A stretch of DNA of 64,000 bases from Pseudomonas panipatensis (GCF_900099785.1 NZ_FNDS01000001.1:310001-374000); one strand, 5' to 3'; shown: positions 48,691 through 58,657, counted from the first letter of the stretch. Program-made: numbers and translations. The notes: a model not told the origin generated them from the sequence alone.

Positions 48691-49914
48691 ATGGACGCAC
48701 GACTGCTCAACTCCGCTACCAGCACTGGCGACAGCCAGGCCTACACCGACCTCAACCGTCTCAGCCAGCTGAAGACCGGCGACCGCAACAGCCAGGGCAA
48801 TATCCGCAAGGTGTCCCAGGAATTCGAGTCGCTGTTCCTCAACGAAATGCTCAAGTCGATGCGCTCGGCCAACGACGTGTTCGCCAAGGACAACTTCCTC
48901 AACAGCGAAACCAGCAAGCAGTACCAGGACATGTACGACCAGCAGCTCTCCGTCTCGCTGTCGCGCAGCGGCCACGGAATCGGCCTGGCCGACGTACTGG
49001 TCAAGCAGATGGAACAGATGCAGGGCGTGCGCCACACCGGCGGCAATCCGTTCGCCCAGGGGCAGAACCAGTTGCAGGCCGGCAGCCAGGCGCAGGGCCT
49101 GCAAGGCCGCCAGCAGCAGACCAGCCAGTGGTCGGCCAGCGGCAAGGCCTTGCCGGTTCCGCAAGCCGGCCGCGACGACCGCCAGGCACTGAACTCGCGC
49201 CGCCTGGCGCTGCCGGGCAAGCTTGCCGATCGTCTCCTCGCCGGTATCACTCCGGGCGCCAGCGGCACTGCCGGCGACGCTCAGGGCAATGCGCTGGCGG
49301 CGACCGACTGGAGCAGCGACAAGCGTTACGCGGGGACGGGCAACGCGCAGAGCCTGTCCAGCGATTCGGGCAGCCGCTATGCCCAGCCACCGCTGCAGCC
49401 GGGCAAGCCGATGTTCGCCTCGGCCGACGATTTCGTCGCCGCCATGCTGCCGATGGCTGAACGCGCGGCCAAGCGCATCGGTGTCGATCCCCGTTATCTG
49501 GTGGCTCAGGCCGCGCTGGAAACCGGCTGGGGCAAATCGATGATCGTGCAGCGCGATGGCAGCAGCAGCCATAACCTGTTCGGCATCAAGAGCGGCTCCA
49601 ACTGGGGCGGCGCATCCGCGCGCGCGCTGACCAGCGAGTACGAGAATGGCAAGCAGGTCAAGGAAGTGGCGTCCTTCCGTGCCTATGATTCCTTCGAGCA
49701 GAGCTTCCAGGATTACGTCAGCTTCCTGCAGAACAACGACCGCTATCAGGGCGCACTGGATTCCGCCGCGCGCCCCGACCAGTTCATGAAGGAGCTGCAG
49801 CGCGCCGGCTACGCCACCGATCCGCAGTACGCCCGCAAGGTCTCCCAAATCGCAAAGCAGATGCAGGTCTATCAGGCTGTGGCCATGTCCGACAGCTCGA
49901 CTCGCGTTCTGTAA
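48691..49914 (+). CDS. flgJ: Peptidoglycan hydrolase / rod cap FlgJ
   Basis: A 407-residue bifunctional protein. The N-terminal Rod domain (about 35-110, FESLFLNEMLKSMRSAND) caps the rod; the C-terminal GH73 muramidase (about 240-400) opens the cell wall, with likely catalytic E277 in AQAALETGWGKS. A long Gln/Ser-rich linker joins the two. Confidence 0.95.
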   Translation: MDARLLNSATSTGDSQAYTDLNRLSQLKTGDRNSQGNIRKVSQEFESLFLNEMLKSMRSANDVFAKDNFLNSETSKQYQDMYDQQLSVSLSRSGHGIGLADVLVKQMEQMQGVRHTGGNPFAQGQNQLQAGSQAQGLQGRQQQTSQWSASGKALPVPQAGRDDRQALNSRRLALPGKLADRLLAGITPGASGTAGDAQGNALAATDWSSDKRYAGTGNAQSLSSDSGSRYAQPPLQPGKPMFASADDFVAAMLPMAERAAKRIGVDPRYLVAQAALETGWGKSMIVQRDGSSSHNLFGIKSGSNWGGASARALTSEYENGKQVKEVASFRAYDSFEQSFQDYVSFLQNNDRYQGALDSAARPDQFMKELQRAGYATDPQYARKVSQIAKQMQVYQAVAMSDSSTRVL

Positions 49915-49937
49915 ATGGAGTGCTCTAAGGAAAGCTC

Positions 49938-51935
49938 ATGAACCTGCTGTCCATAGGACTGTCCGGCCTCAACGCCTCGCAAACGGCGCTGACCACCACC
50001 GGCAACAACATCACCAACGTCGATACGGCCGGCTATACCCGCCAGCAATCGATGCAGACCACGTCGGCCTCACAGTTCGCCGGGCAGTACTACATCGGTA
50101 CCGGTACCACGGTGCAGGACGTGCGCCGCTTGTACAGCGAGTTCATGAATAACCAGTTGCGCAGTTCCACGGCGGTGAACAGCGATGCGCAGACCTACCT
50201 GACCCAGGTGAACCAGGTCGATTCGCTGCTCTCGGACAGTTCCACCGGCCTGTCTTCGGTCATGCAGAATTTCTTCGCCTCCCTGCAGACTGCCGCCGGC
50301 AGTCCCACCGATGTCGCTTCGCGGCAGTTGGTCCTGACCCAGGCCGGCAACCTGGCGCAACGCTTCAACTCCATCTCCACCCAGTTGGGTACGCAGAACA
50401 GCTACGTCAATACGCAGATGGAGAGCATCGCCGGTCAGGTCACCGATCTGGCCAAGACGATCGCCCAGTACAACCAGGCGATCACCGCGGCCTCGGCCAG
50501 CGGCGCCAACCCCAATGATCTGCTGGACAAGCGCGACCAGGCGGTGGCGCAGCTGTCGAGCATGATTGGCGTCAGCGTGGTCAAGCAGGACAGCAGCTAC
50601 AACCTCTATCTGGGGTCGGGGCAGCCGCTGGTGGTGGGCAGCAAGTCGGCGGCCCTGAGCGCCGGCCCGAGCGCGACCAACCCCGGGCAGGATAGCCTGA
50701 CCCTGACTATGGGCAATGCCAGCCTCGATGTGACCTCGGTGGTCACCGGCGGCCAGATGGGGGGGCTGCTGCGCTATCGCAACGAGGTCCTGCAACCGAC
50801 CCAGAACGAACTGGGGCGCATGTCCATCGTCCTCGCCGACACCATGAACAGCCAACTGGCCCAGGGGCTAGACCTCAATGGCAACTTCGGCGCGGGGCTG
50901 TTCAAGGACATCAACGACGCCAGCGTGATCGGCAATCGCAGTCTGGCCAATACCAACAATACCGGCACCGGCAACCTCAATGTCAGTATCGATAAAAGCA
51001 GCGCGCTGACCACCAGCGACTACGAGGTGACCTTTACCTCGTCCACCGCCTACACGGTCAAGCGCAGTTCCGATGGCAAGGTCATGGGCAGTGGCGACCT
51101 CACCGACAATCCGCCCGCGGAGTTCGATGGCTTCAGCATCAGCCAGCAAAGCGTCGGAACCATCCAGGCGGGGGACCGTTTCACGCTGATCCCGACCCGT
51201 ACCGCGTCCGCCGACATCTCTGTGGCGATGACCGATGCCAATCGCCTGGCCTTCGCTTCGCCGCTGGTGGCCACCACGACCACGGGCAACATCGGCAGCG
51301 GCACCATCAGCTCGACGAGCCTGACCACCAAGCTGGACGCCAGTAACGCCAGCACCATGCCAGCGGCGATCCAGTCGGGCTTGCCGGTCAAGCTGGTGTT
51401 CGATGCGGCCAGTGCTGGCACGCAGAGCTATACGGTCTACGACTCCGCGGGTAACAGCATCGGCACCGGCAATATCGTGCCGGGGCAAAGCAATGACCTC
51501 AGCGTCACCGTTGCCGGTACACCCTCGTTCAGCTTCCAGACCACCATCGCGGGTTACCCGGGGCAGGGTGACAGCTTCACCGTCGGCTTCAACGCTAACG
51601 GGGACGCCGACAACAGCAATGGGCAGAAACTCATCGATCTACAGAGTGCCAAGACCGTCGGCAGTGGTACCGGCAGCGGCAGCGGCATGAGCCTGACCGG
51701 TGCCTACAGCAGCCTGACCGAAACGGTCGGCGCCCAGGCCAACCAGGCGCAACTGGATGCCACGGCGACCAGCGCGGTGCTGGATCAGGCGCAAAGCAAC
51801 CGCGACTCGCTGTCAGCGGTGAACCTCGACGAAGAGGCAGCCAACCTGGTGAAGTTCCAGCAGTACTACACGGCCTCCGCGCAGATCATCAAGACCGCGC
51901 AGACGCTCTTCGACACCTTGATCAACAACATTTGA
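49938..51935 (+). CDS. flgK: Hook-filament junction protein FlgK (HAP1)
   Basis: A 665-residue junction protein. MNLLSIGLSGLNASQTALTTTGNNITN and the DTAGYTRQQSMQ motif at the N-terminus and VNLDEEAANLVKFQQYYTASAQIIKTAQ at the C-terminus are the conserved axial parts. The middle is long and Thr/Ser-rich. FlgN is its export chaperone. Confidence 0.96.
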   Translation: MNLLSIGLSGLNASQTALTTTGNNITNVDTAGYTRQQSMQTTSASQFAGQYYIGTGTTVQDVRRLYSEFMNNQLRSSTAVNSDAQTYLTQVNQVDSLLSDSSTGLSSVMQNFFASLQTAAGSPTDVASRQLVLTQAGNLAQRFNSISTQLGTQNSYVNTQMESIAGQVTDLAKTIAQYNQAITAASASGANPNDLLDKRDQAVAQLSSMIGVSVVKQDSSYNLYLGSGQPLVVGSKSAALSAGPSATNPGQDSLTLTMGNASLDVTSVVTGGQMGGLLRYRNEVLQPTQNELGRMSIVLADTMNSQLAQGLDLNGNFGAGLFKDINDASVIGNRSLANTNNTGTGNLNVSIDKSSALTTSDYEVTFTSSTAYTVKRSSDGKVMGSGDLTDNPPAEFDGFSISQQSVGTIQAGDRFTLIPTRTASADISVAMTDANRLAFASPLVATTTTGNIGSGTISSTSLTTKLDASNASTMPAAIQSGLPVKLVFDAASAGTQSYTVYDSAGNSIGTGNIVPGQSNDLSVTVAGTPSFSFQTTIAGYPGQGDSFTVGFNANGDADNSNGQKLIDLQSAKTVGSGTGSGSGMSLTGAYSSLTETVGAQANQAQLDATATSAVLDQAQSNRDSLSAVNLDEEAANLVKFQQYYTASAQIIKTAQTLFDTLINNI

Positions 51936-51945
51936 GGCGGCCGTG

Positions 51946-53535
51946 ATGCGTATCTCCACTCCGCAGATCTTCAGCTCCAACATCGACGGTTATCAGCGCG
52001 GCTACTCCAGCATCGCCAAGACCCAGCAACAGATATCCAGCGGCGTGCGTATCCAGACCCCGGCCGACGATCCGGTCGGTTCCGCGCGCTTGCTGCAATT
52101 GCAGCAGCAGCAGGCGCTGCTCACCCAGTACAGCGGCAACATGACCACCGCGACCAACAGCCTGAACCAGGAACAGAGCGTTCTCGACTCGATCAATACC
52201 GCGCTGCAGCGCGCCCGCGAGCTGACCTTGCAGGCCGGCGATGGCTCGCTGACCGACGAGGACCGCGGCGCCCTCAGCGACGAACTGGGGCAGGTCCAGA
52301 AGCAACTGCTGACGCTGATGAACAGCAAGGATGCCAGTGGCAACTACCTGTTCTCCGGCAGCAAGAGCACCGTTCAGCCGTTCATCCTCAATGCCGATGG
52401 CACCTATAGCTATCAAGGCGACCAGAGTTCGCTGAGCCTGCAGGTCTCGGACAACCTGCTGTTGTCCACCAACGATAATGGCTGGAGCATCTTCGAGATG
52501 GCCAGCAATGCCAGCCGCACCATCAGCTCGATGACCAACAACCCCAACGCGGATGGCACTCAGCGGGTCTTCCTGTCCCAGGGTAACGTCAATAACGACT
52601 CGACCTACAATGCCTCGTTCCGCGCCGGCGCGCCCTATACCCTGAAGGTGCTCAGCGGTACGCAGTACCAGATTCTCGACAGCAGCGGCAACGATGTCAC
52701 CAGCGAGGCGAACAGCAACGGTACCTACGATGCGACCTCCACCGACAGCAACAGCATCGTGTTCCGGGGCGCGCAGTTCCAGCTCGACGTGTCCTTGGCC
52801 AGCGGTGACAGCAGCTCGGCCATGAACTCGCTGGTCAGTGGCTACAGCTTCAGCTTCGGCGTAGCGCCGGACAGCATTTCCACCAAGCGTTCCGCCGCCA
52901 ATACCTCGACCGCGCAGATCACCTCGGCCACGGTGAGCAACAGCACCGCCTATACCACGCAGTTCCCCAGCAGCGGTGTGCAGCTCAAGTTCACCAGCGC
53001 CACCAGCTACGATGTCTACGCGTTGCCGGCCAGCCCCGGGTCGACACCGATGTCGAGCGGCACCCTGGGCGCGACCTTCCCGCAGACCATCAGCGTGGCC
53101 GGCGTGGACATGTCGATCAGCGCGGCGCCAGCCAGCGGCGACCAGTTCAGCGTGACCGCCAACACCCAGGAGCGGCAGAACATCCTCAACACCATCGGCC
53201 AGTTGCGTAACGCGTTGAGCACTTCCACCGCCAACGCCCCGCAGGCCCAGTTGAACATCCGCAACATGGTTGCCAGCGCGGTCACCAACATCGACAACGG
53301 CATGAACCAGGTGTCGGTGGCGCAATCCTCGGTGGGCGCGCGCTTGAATACGATCGACGTGCTCAGTCAGGAGAACCAAAGCATCAGCCTGACCAACACC
53401 ACGACCCAATCCTCGATTCGCGATACCGACATGGCCGAAGCCACCTCCAAGCTGGTGCTGCAACAGACCATGCTCGAGGCGGCCCAGGCCTCCTTCGCGC
53501 GGATCAGCCAGTTGAGCCTGTTCAACAAGCTCTGA
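51946..53535 (+). CDS. flgL: Hook-filament junction protein FlgL (HAP3)
   Basis: A 529-residue flagellin-like junction protein. MRISTPQIFSSNIDGYQRGYSSIAKTQQQIS and the RIQTPADDPVGSARL motif mark the N-terminus; AEATSKLVLQQTMLEAAQASFARISQLSLFNKL the C-terminus. The middle (about 150-420) is longer than in the P. aeruginosa FlgL I recall (about 440 residues). I take the ATG at 51946 over a GTG one codon earlier. Confidence 0.95.
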   Translation: MRISTPQIFSSNIDGYQRGYSSIAKTQQQISSGVRIQTPADDPVGSARLLQLQQQQALLTQYSGNMTTATNSLNQEQSVLDSINTALQRARELTLQAGDGSLTDEDRGALSDELGQVQKQLLTLMNSKDASGNYLFSGSKSTVQPFILNADGTYSYQGDQSSLSLQVSDNLLLSTNDNGWSIFEMASNASRTISSMTNNPNADGTQRVFLSQGNVNNDSTYNASFRAGAPYTLKVLSGTQYQILDSSGNDVTSEANSNGTYDATSTDSNSIVFRGAQFQLDVSLASGDSSSAMNSLVSGYSFSFGVAPDSISTKRSAANTSTAQITSATVSNSTAYTTQFPSSGVQLKFTSATSYDVYALPASPGSTPMSSGTLGATFPQTISVAGVDMSISAAPASGDQFSVTANTQERQNILNTIGQLRNALSTSTANAPQAQLNIRNMVASAVTNIDNGMNQVSVAQSSVGARLNTIDVLSQENQSISLTNTTTQSSIRDTDMAEATSKLVLQQTMLEAAQASFARISQLSLFNKL

Positions 53536-53558
53536 AATCACCTGACGGGAGAATGTAA

Positions 53559-54167
53559 ATGGCGACGCTGGAAGACCTGGCCGCGTTCTGGAATGCCGAG
53601 GGCCTGGACCACGTCATCCCGGAAGTGGGTGGTGAGTTCCCCGAGGGATTCGATGTGCGCTTGATGCTCGGGCAGATCATCGATGCGAGTGCGGGCGTGC
53701 TGGAGGTGGGTTGCGGTTATGGTCGCCTGTGCCGGGCGTTTCCGCCGGAGCGTTACCTGGGGGTCGACGTCAATGCGTCGGCGGTGTCGGCTGCGCGCGA
53801 GCGCCATCCCGAATACCGCTTCGAGCGTATAGAGCCCGGCGTGGCCTTGCCCAGGGCAGGCACTGCACTGATCTACACCGTGGCGTGCCACATTCCCGAT
53901 GAGGAGTTAGGGCGCTTCCTGGCCCCCATCTGCGCAGCCGTGGACTCGGTGGTGATCGGGGAGGTGATGGATGAGCGCTGGCGGCGGGACGGTAATCCGC
54001 CAATCTTCAATCGTGATCCCGAAGGCTACGTGGGGGCCATGCTGCGCCAGGGCTTCGAACTCGAGCGCTATGGCAAGATCACTTACGCGCGCTACGACAC
54101 GCCGGCATTCAATGTCGGGCGCGATGTACGCCTGACCCTCCACGTCTACCGCCGCCGCTCGGCCTGA
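53559..54167 (+). CDS. Class I SAM-dependent methyltransferase
   Basis: A 202-residue methyltransferase with a SAM motif I (VLEVGCGYGRLCRAF, about 46-60), motif II (YLGVDVNASAVSAARE) and an acidic DEELGRF loop. It lies 23 bases after flgL on the same strand and before the glycosyltransferase pair, so it may methylate the flagellin glycan or flagellin itself. No specific family is recognised; that role is inferred from location. Confidence 0.82.
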   Translation: MATLEDLAAFWNAEGLDHVIPEVGGEFPEGFDVRLMLGQIIDASAGVLEVGCGYGRLCRAFPPERYLGVDVNASAVSAARERHPEYRFERIEPGVALPRAGTALIYTVACHIPDEELGRFLAPICAAVDSVVIGEVMDERWRRDGNPPIFNRDPEGYVGAMLRQGFELERYGKITYARYDTPAFNVGRDVRLTLHVYRRRSA

Positions 54168-54203
54168 GCGCTGGCGCCGTTCGCTCGGCGGCGCCCGTCG
54201 CAA

Positions 54204-54230
54204 CGCCGCCTGGCCAGACCAGGCGGCGTG
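54204..54230. terminator. Hairpin between convergent genes after the methyltransferase
   Basis: ACGCCGCCTGG (54204-54214) pairs perfectly with CCAGGCGGCGT (54220-54230), loop CCAGA. It lies in the 75-base gap between the convergent methyltransferase and GT2-FkbM genes. No T run follows on either strand, so function as a terminator is probable rather than certain. Confidence 0.6.
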
Positions 54231-54242
54231 CTTCCTCCAACG

Positions 54243-55556
54243 TCAGGCTTTCTCCGCCGCCACTAACAGGTAGTTGCTGCTGAGGCTGTAGTCGAAGCTG
54301 CGTACGACCCGGTAGGCGTTGCGTTCGGCCCAGGCGAGGAGGGCGGTTTTGTTTTCGTTGAGCGCGCGGACCAGGATCAGTGGCCGCGTTCTTTCGATCA
54401 ACCGTTGCGCGCCACGCAGGATCAGCAGCTCATGGCCTCGGCGGTCCACCCGCAGCAGGTCGCAGCCGCCATCCGGGTGCAGGCTGTCCAGGGCGACACC
54501 CAGCGGGCTGATGTAGTCCCTCAACTCCATCCGGCCGAACAACTGCTGTTCTGGCGCCGGGTTGTCGGGGCCCGCGCCTATCGTGGCGCAGTGGGCGCGG
54601 TAGGCCGCTTCGTCCAGACCGTTCAGGCGCAGGTTGTACTCCAGGAATGCGGCCAGTGTTTCGTCTGCCTCGTAGCTGTCCAGCTCGCCCGCCCCCGCGA
54701 TGCAGGCGAAGAACAGCGCGTGGCTGCCGATGTGACCGCCGACGTCCAGCACGCGGCTAGCGGCCGGCAGCCGAGGAAGAATCTCCGCCAGTTCGCCGGC
54801 CTCGTGAAGTTGTTCGCCGGCCAGCAGGCCTTGTACGGGGTCCAGGGTGTTGCTCAGGCGGAGCGCCAGGGTCGTTCCGTTCAAGGGGATCGAGGCGACG
54901 ACGTCATTGTCGCGGCAGAAGTCCGAGAACACCCGGTTGATCGCTGCGCGCCAGTCACCGCCATGGGCGGAGCGGGGGCCGCTGGAGTGTTGTCCGCGGA
55001 CATTGAGGAACAGCGGGGTATCGATCTTGATGCAGCGCTGGTTTTTCCACAGGCGCAGGTAGTAGTCGAAGTCTTCGCCGGTATCCATCTGCGTGTCGAA
55101 GGGATAGCGCGCGGCCACCTCCTGGCGCACGAAATGTCCCATCTGCAAGGTCAGATAGGGATCGTTGAGCAGGACCTGCTCCAGGCTGGTCAGCGGGCTG
55201 ATCTGCTCGGGACGACGCACAGCCTGGCCGGCCTGGAGATCGGCGACATAGATCGCCCCCCAGATGGCGTCGTAGTCCGCCAGGAGCGCTTCGACATCGC
55301 TGAAGGCCGACGGGAGCATGAGATCATCGGCATCGAGGAAGAACAGCCACTCGATACCGCGTTCACCTGCCTCGCGGATTGCCAGGTTGCGGGCATGGGA
55401 ACGACCGAGCCGGCCCTTCGTATCATCGATCTCGATGATCTGTACCTCCTGGAATGCGCCCAGCCCATGGGCGACGGCGCGTGCCACGGAGTCCTTGGCA
55501 CGACTGACGATTTCCTGGTGACCGGGACCTACCGGCATGATGACGCAACATTTCAT
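54243..55556 (-). CDS. GT2 glycosyltransferase fused to FkbM-like methyltransferase
   Basis: A 437-residue two-domain protein. Residues 1-210 are a GT2-type domain (MKCCVIMPVGPGHQEIVSRA, FFLDADDLMLP with the DxD-type DADD, and MDTGEDFDYYLRLWK). Residues about 235-437 are an FkbM-like SAM domain (RVLDVGGHIGSHALFFAC motif I and LLRVDRRGHELLILRGA, which replaces the usual DxEGxE). One chain could add a sugar and methylate it. It is 24 bases after the TPR glycosyltransferase on the minus strand, next to fliC, and is a candidate for flagellin glycan work. Confidence 0.82.
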   Translation of the reverse strand: MKCCVIMPVGPGHQEIVSRAKDSVARAVAHGLGAFQEVQIIEIDDTKGRLGRSHARNLAIREAGERGIEWLFFLDADDLMLPSAFSDVEALLADYDAIWGAIYVADLQAGQAVRRPEQISPLTSLEQVLLNDPYLTLQMGHFVRQEVAARYPFDTQMDTGEDFDYYLRLWKNQRCIKIDTPLFLNVRGQHSSGPRSAHGGDWRAAINRVFSDFCRDNDVVASIPLNGTTLALRLSNTLDPVQGLLAGEQLHEAGELAEILPRLPAASRVLDVGGHIGSHALFFACIAGAGELDSYEADETLAAFLEYNLRLNGLDEAAYRAHCATIGAGPDNPAPEQQLFGRMELRDYISPLGVALDSLHPDGGCDLLRVDRRGHELLILRGAQRLIERTRPLILVRALNENKTALLAWAERNAYRVVRSFDYSLSSNYLLVAAEKA

Positions 55557-55580
55557 GGTGATTTCTGTCCTCGGTCGCTC

Positions 55581-57218
55581 TTAGAGAATGCCGTCCGCTT
55601 GCAATTGCGCGGCGACGCTGGCCAGCGCGGCATTCCAATCGTTCAGTTCGCGATTGCGTACCCGTTTTACGCTCGGATACCAGTAGCTGGGGCCTTCCTC
55701 CAGCCCCCAGCGCCAGTTCGGGTTCAGCGGCAGCAGGGCATAGGTGGGCACGCCGAGCGCCCCGGCCAGGTGGACGGTGGTGTTGTCGATGCTGACCACC
55801 GCGTCGAGCGCGGCGATCTGCGCTGCCTGACGGTCCATGTCATAGAGCGGGTCCACCGAGTCGTCATGGTGGATGCTGACGCCATGGGCCAGCGCGCGTT
55901 CGCGCTCTTCGCGCGTATCGCCATATTGCAGGTTGATCAGTTGCACGTTCGGCAGCCGGGCCAGGATCCCCAGGCTGTCCAGGCCGATGCGCCGACTCTG
56001 CTTTTCGTTCGACACGCTGGTGCCGCCGCGCCAGGACACACCGATCAGGCGCTTGCCGGGGAAGCGTTGCGCATAGTCGGTGCGGATTGCCGCCACCTGT
56101 TCGGGGTCTGCCTTCAGGTACTGCTGGCGACGCGGAAAACTTTCCAGCGAAGGGCGCAGCAGGGCGCCCAGGCTACCCATCGGAATGTGATAGTCGCTCT
56201 TCGGCCAGGACTGCCGGTGCATGGTCTGCGAACCGTCCTGAGCGGTGCCCTGCAGTTCCCGGCGGATGAACTGGACCGTGGGGAAACTGCGCCTGAAGAG
56301 CGCGTCCAGCCGCTCGTAGATTTCGTAGTAGACGGTGCCGCCAAGCGCACTCAGTTCATCCAGCATGCTGGCGAACATGATGTGGTCGCCGATGCCTTGC
56401 TCGGCCCAGATCAGCAGTGTTTTTCCCTGCAGTGGCTCACCCTGCCAGCGTGGAATGGAAAAGTGCTGCTCGTGCTCCTTCTGCACCTGCGCCCAGCGCC
56501 ATTCATAGTGCCGCCAGCCTGACTCGAATTCGCCCAGGCGCAACATCAACAGCGCCAGGTTGTTGTGGGTGGCGACATGTTCGGGCTCCAGGCTGAGGAC
56601 CTTCGAGTAAGCCGCGAAGGCTTCCCGATAGCGCGCCACCTGCTCCAGGGCCACGGCCAGGTTGAAGTTCAGTGGCACGCTCTCTGGCGCTTGCTCCAGT
56701 CCCAGTTGGCAGCAGGCGATGCTCTCGTGGAAGCGTGCGGTGTTGTAGTAGAGCTGTGCGAGGAGGTTCAGCACCTGAGTCTGCTCATGCGCTGGCAAGG
56801 GCTGTTCCAGGGTCTTGACCAGCAGCTGTTCGGCCTCGACATGCGACTCGATGCGATTGAGAGCGGCCAGCAGCAGCTTGAAGCGCCAGAGGTTGGGCGC
56901 GGCGTCGTACCAGCGCTGGGCTTGTACGAGGTTACCGTTGAATCGCGGGCGCGTGGCCAGTTCATCGAACAACGTGGCGTCGACCTTGTCGTCCTGTGGC
57001 AGGGCCAGGGCCTGCTCCACATGCGTCTGGGCGGCAATCTCGTCGCCTTGTTTCAGCAGCAGGCTGGCCAGGTGCGCATGCCCCAGCGCGAGATCCGGCA
57101 GGTGTTGCAGCAATTGCTGGTAGAGGCGTATCTGCAGTGGGACGTTCTCGGTCCGCTCTGCATCGTTCAGCGCGTTGGCGATTCGCTGGACTTCGGCCTG
57201 GACATTGGGCTTGAACAT
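55581..57218 (-). CDS. TPR-repeat glycosyltransferase, flagellin modification
   Basis: A 545-residue protein: TPR-like helices (about 1-250, e.g. YYNTARFHESIACCQLGLEQAPES, LRLGEFESGWRHYEWRW) and a C-terminal GT-B-type domain with LLIWAEQGIGDHIMFASML and DAVVSIDNTTVHLAGALGVP, as in TPR proteins near flagellin loci. The ATG at 57218 is chosen: the frame continues upstream to 57419 but crosses the fliC promoter. Likely to glycosylate FliC, its divergent neighbour. Substrate not known. Confidence 0.85.
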   Translation of the reverse strand: MFKPNVQAEVQRIANALNDAERTENVPLQIRLYQQLLQHLPDLALGHAHLASLLLKQGDEIAAQTHVEQALALPQDDKVDATLFDELATRPRFNGNLVQAQRWYDAAPNLWRFKLLLAALNRIESHVEAEQLLVKTLEQPLPAHEQTQVLNLLAQLYYNTARFHESIACCQLGLEQAPESVPLNFNLAVALEQVARYREAFAAYSKVLSLEPEHVATHNNLALLMLRLGEFESGWRHYEWRWAQVQKEHEQHFSIPRWQGEPLQGKTLLIWAEQGIGDHIMFASMLDELSALGGTVYYEIYERLDALFRRSFPTVQFIRRELQGTAQDGSQTMHRQSWPKSDYHIPMGSLGALLRPSLESFPRRQQYLKADPEQVAAIRTDYAQRFPGKRLIGVSWRGGTSVSNEKQSRRIGLDSLGILARLPNVQLINLQYGDTREERERALAHGVSIHHDDSVDPLYDMDRQAAQIAALDAVVSIDNTTVHLAGALGVPTYALLPLNPNWRWGLEEGPSYWYPSVKRVRNRELNDWNAALASVAAQLQADGIL

Positions 57219-57328
57219 GGAAAGGAATCCGCCTGGGATGACAATTGCTTGACGTGGTTCGGGGAGGTAGCAAGAACAGGGCCATGCCCCCGAAAGACGA
57301 GGTGGCGATAAAAAGTTGAAAAAAACGC

Positions 57329-57355
57329 TAAAGCAAGATCGGAAGACGACGATAA
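57329..57355 (+). promoter_or_regulatory. Sigma-28 (FliA) promoter of fliC
   Basis: TAAA (57329-57332), 15 bases, then GACGATAA (57348-57355), one mismatch from the TAAA-N15-GCCGATAA consensus. It lies about 80 bases before the fliC ATG. Confidence 0.9.
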
Positions 57356-57436
57356 CCCTAACGAAGGTTCTCCAGGCCACTTCGGGCGGTTGCCAAGGCT
57401 GGGAGCCACAGTAGCCCAAATTACGAGGATCTCGTC

Positions 57437-58579
57437 ATGGCCCTTACCGTTAACACGAACATTGCCTCGCTTTCCGTTCAGAAGAACCTGAGCAAGGCCG
57501 CGAATGCGCTCTCCACCTCGATGACCCGTCTGTCCACCGGCCTGCGCATCAACAGCGCCAAGGACGACGCCGCCGGCTCGCAGATCTCCAACCGTCTGAG
57601 CAGCCAAGTGAACGGTCTGGGGGTGGCGGTGAAGAACGCCCAGGATGCCAACTCCATCGCTCAGGCATCCGAAGGCGCCCTGCAGGAGTCCACCAACATC
57701 CTGCAGCGCATGCGTGAACTGTCCCTGCAGTCGGCCAACGGCAGCAACAGCTCCGAGGACCAGACCTCCCTGAACCAGGAGTTCAAGTCGCTGACCGCTG
57801 AACTGACCCGTATCTCCAAGACCACCACCTTCGGTGGCGGCACCTCCGGTATCAAGCTGCTCGATGGCACCGCCGGCACCAACGGCACCCTGACCTTCCA
57901 GGTCGGCGCCAACGCCAACGAAACCATCAGCTTCAGCCTGGGTAACATGGGTGCTTCCGCCCTGAAAGGCACCTCGGCTCTGGCGTCGGCGAACGTGACC
58001 TTGACCACTGCTCTGGCATCGGCCAACGCCGTCACCGCCACTGCTGGCACCATGTCGATCGATGGCACCACCGTCAACATCGCCAAGGGTTCGACCACCA
58101 AGGACATCATCAGCGCCATCAACACCAACGTCAGTGGTGTTACCGCAACGACTGACAGCACTGGCACCGGCATCATCCTGCACTCGGGCAGCACTATCGT
58201 CGTCAGCGCCGGTACCGGTGCGACCGCGGCTACCGCTAGCAGCACCAACACGGTGTCGTCCGCCTACACCGTGCAACAGCTGGACATCACTACTGCCAAG
58301 GGTGCTCAGTCCGCCACCCAGGTGATCGACGCTGCGCTGAAGCAGATCGATACCCAGCGTTCCGCCCTGGGTGCTGTACAGAACCGCTTGGATAGCACCA
58401 TCTCCAACCTGCAGAACGTGTCCCAGAACGCCACCGCTGCGCGCAGTACCATTCAAGACGTGGACTTCGCCTCGGAAACCGCGCAGATGACCAAGCAGCA
58501 AACCCTGCAGCAGGCCGCTACCGCGGTTCTCGCCCAGGCCAACCAATTGCCGTCTGCAGTGCTGAAACTGCTGCAGTAA
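57437..58579 (+). CDS. fliC: Flagellin FliC
   Basis: A 380-residue flagellin. Conserved D0/D1 ends are clear ([34 protein letters not shown] in the TLR5-recognised segment; [14 protein letters not shown] and [16 protein letters not shown] at the C-terminus). The variable centre (about 150-300) is short, without Cys or Trp, and very rich in Thr, Ser and Ala, suiting O-glycosylation by the adjacent glycosyltransferases. Transcribed from a FliA promoter. Confidence 0.97.
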   Translation: MALTVNTNIASLSVQKNLSKAANALSTSMTRLSTGLRINSAKDDAAGSQISNRLSSQVNGLGVAVKNAQDANSIAQASEGALQESTNILQRMRELSLQSANGSNSSEDQTSLNQEFKSLTAELTRISKTTTFGGGTSGIKLLDGTAGTNGTLTFQVGANANETISFSLGNMGASALKGTSALASANVTLTTALASANAVTATAGTMSIDGTTVNIAKGSTTKDIISAINTNVSGVTATTDSTGTGIILHSGSTIVVSAGTGATAATASSTNTVSSAYTVQQLDITTAKGAQSATQVIDAALKQIDTQRSALGAVQNRLDSTISNLQNVSQNATAARSTIQDVDFASETAQMTKQQTLQQAATAVLAQANQLPSAVLKLLQ

Positions 58580-58605
58580 CAGGCGTCGTCAAACGATGAA
58601 AACCG

Positions 58606-58635
58606 AGGAAGGGCGCGCCGCGCCCTTCCTTGCTT
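58606..58635 (+). terminator. Terminator after fliC
   Basis: AGGAAGGGCG (58606-58615) pairs with CGCCCTTCCT (58621-58630), a perfect 10-bp stem, then TGCTTTG. Efficient reduction of read-through into flaG is expected for a highly expressed gene. Confidence 0.8.
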
Positions 58636-58657
58636 TGCGTGAGGGAGGTAGAACCTG

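Noticed and set aside
51922-53541. 539-codon minus-strand open frame opposite flgL
   Set aside because: FlgL is unambiguous on the plus strand; the opposite frame is a shadow of its codon bias.
54405-56522. 705-codon plus-strand open frame opposite the two glycosyltransferases
   Set aside because: The minus-strand proteins show clear GT2, FkbM and TPR motifs, while the plus-strand translation has no domain and no ribosome site.
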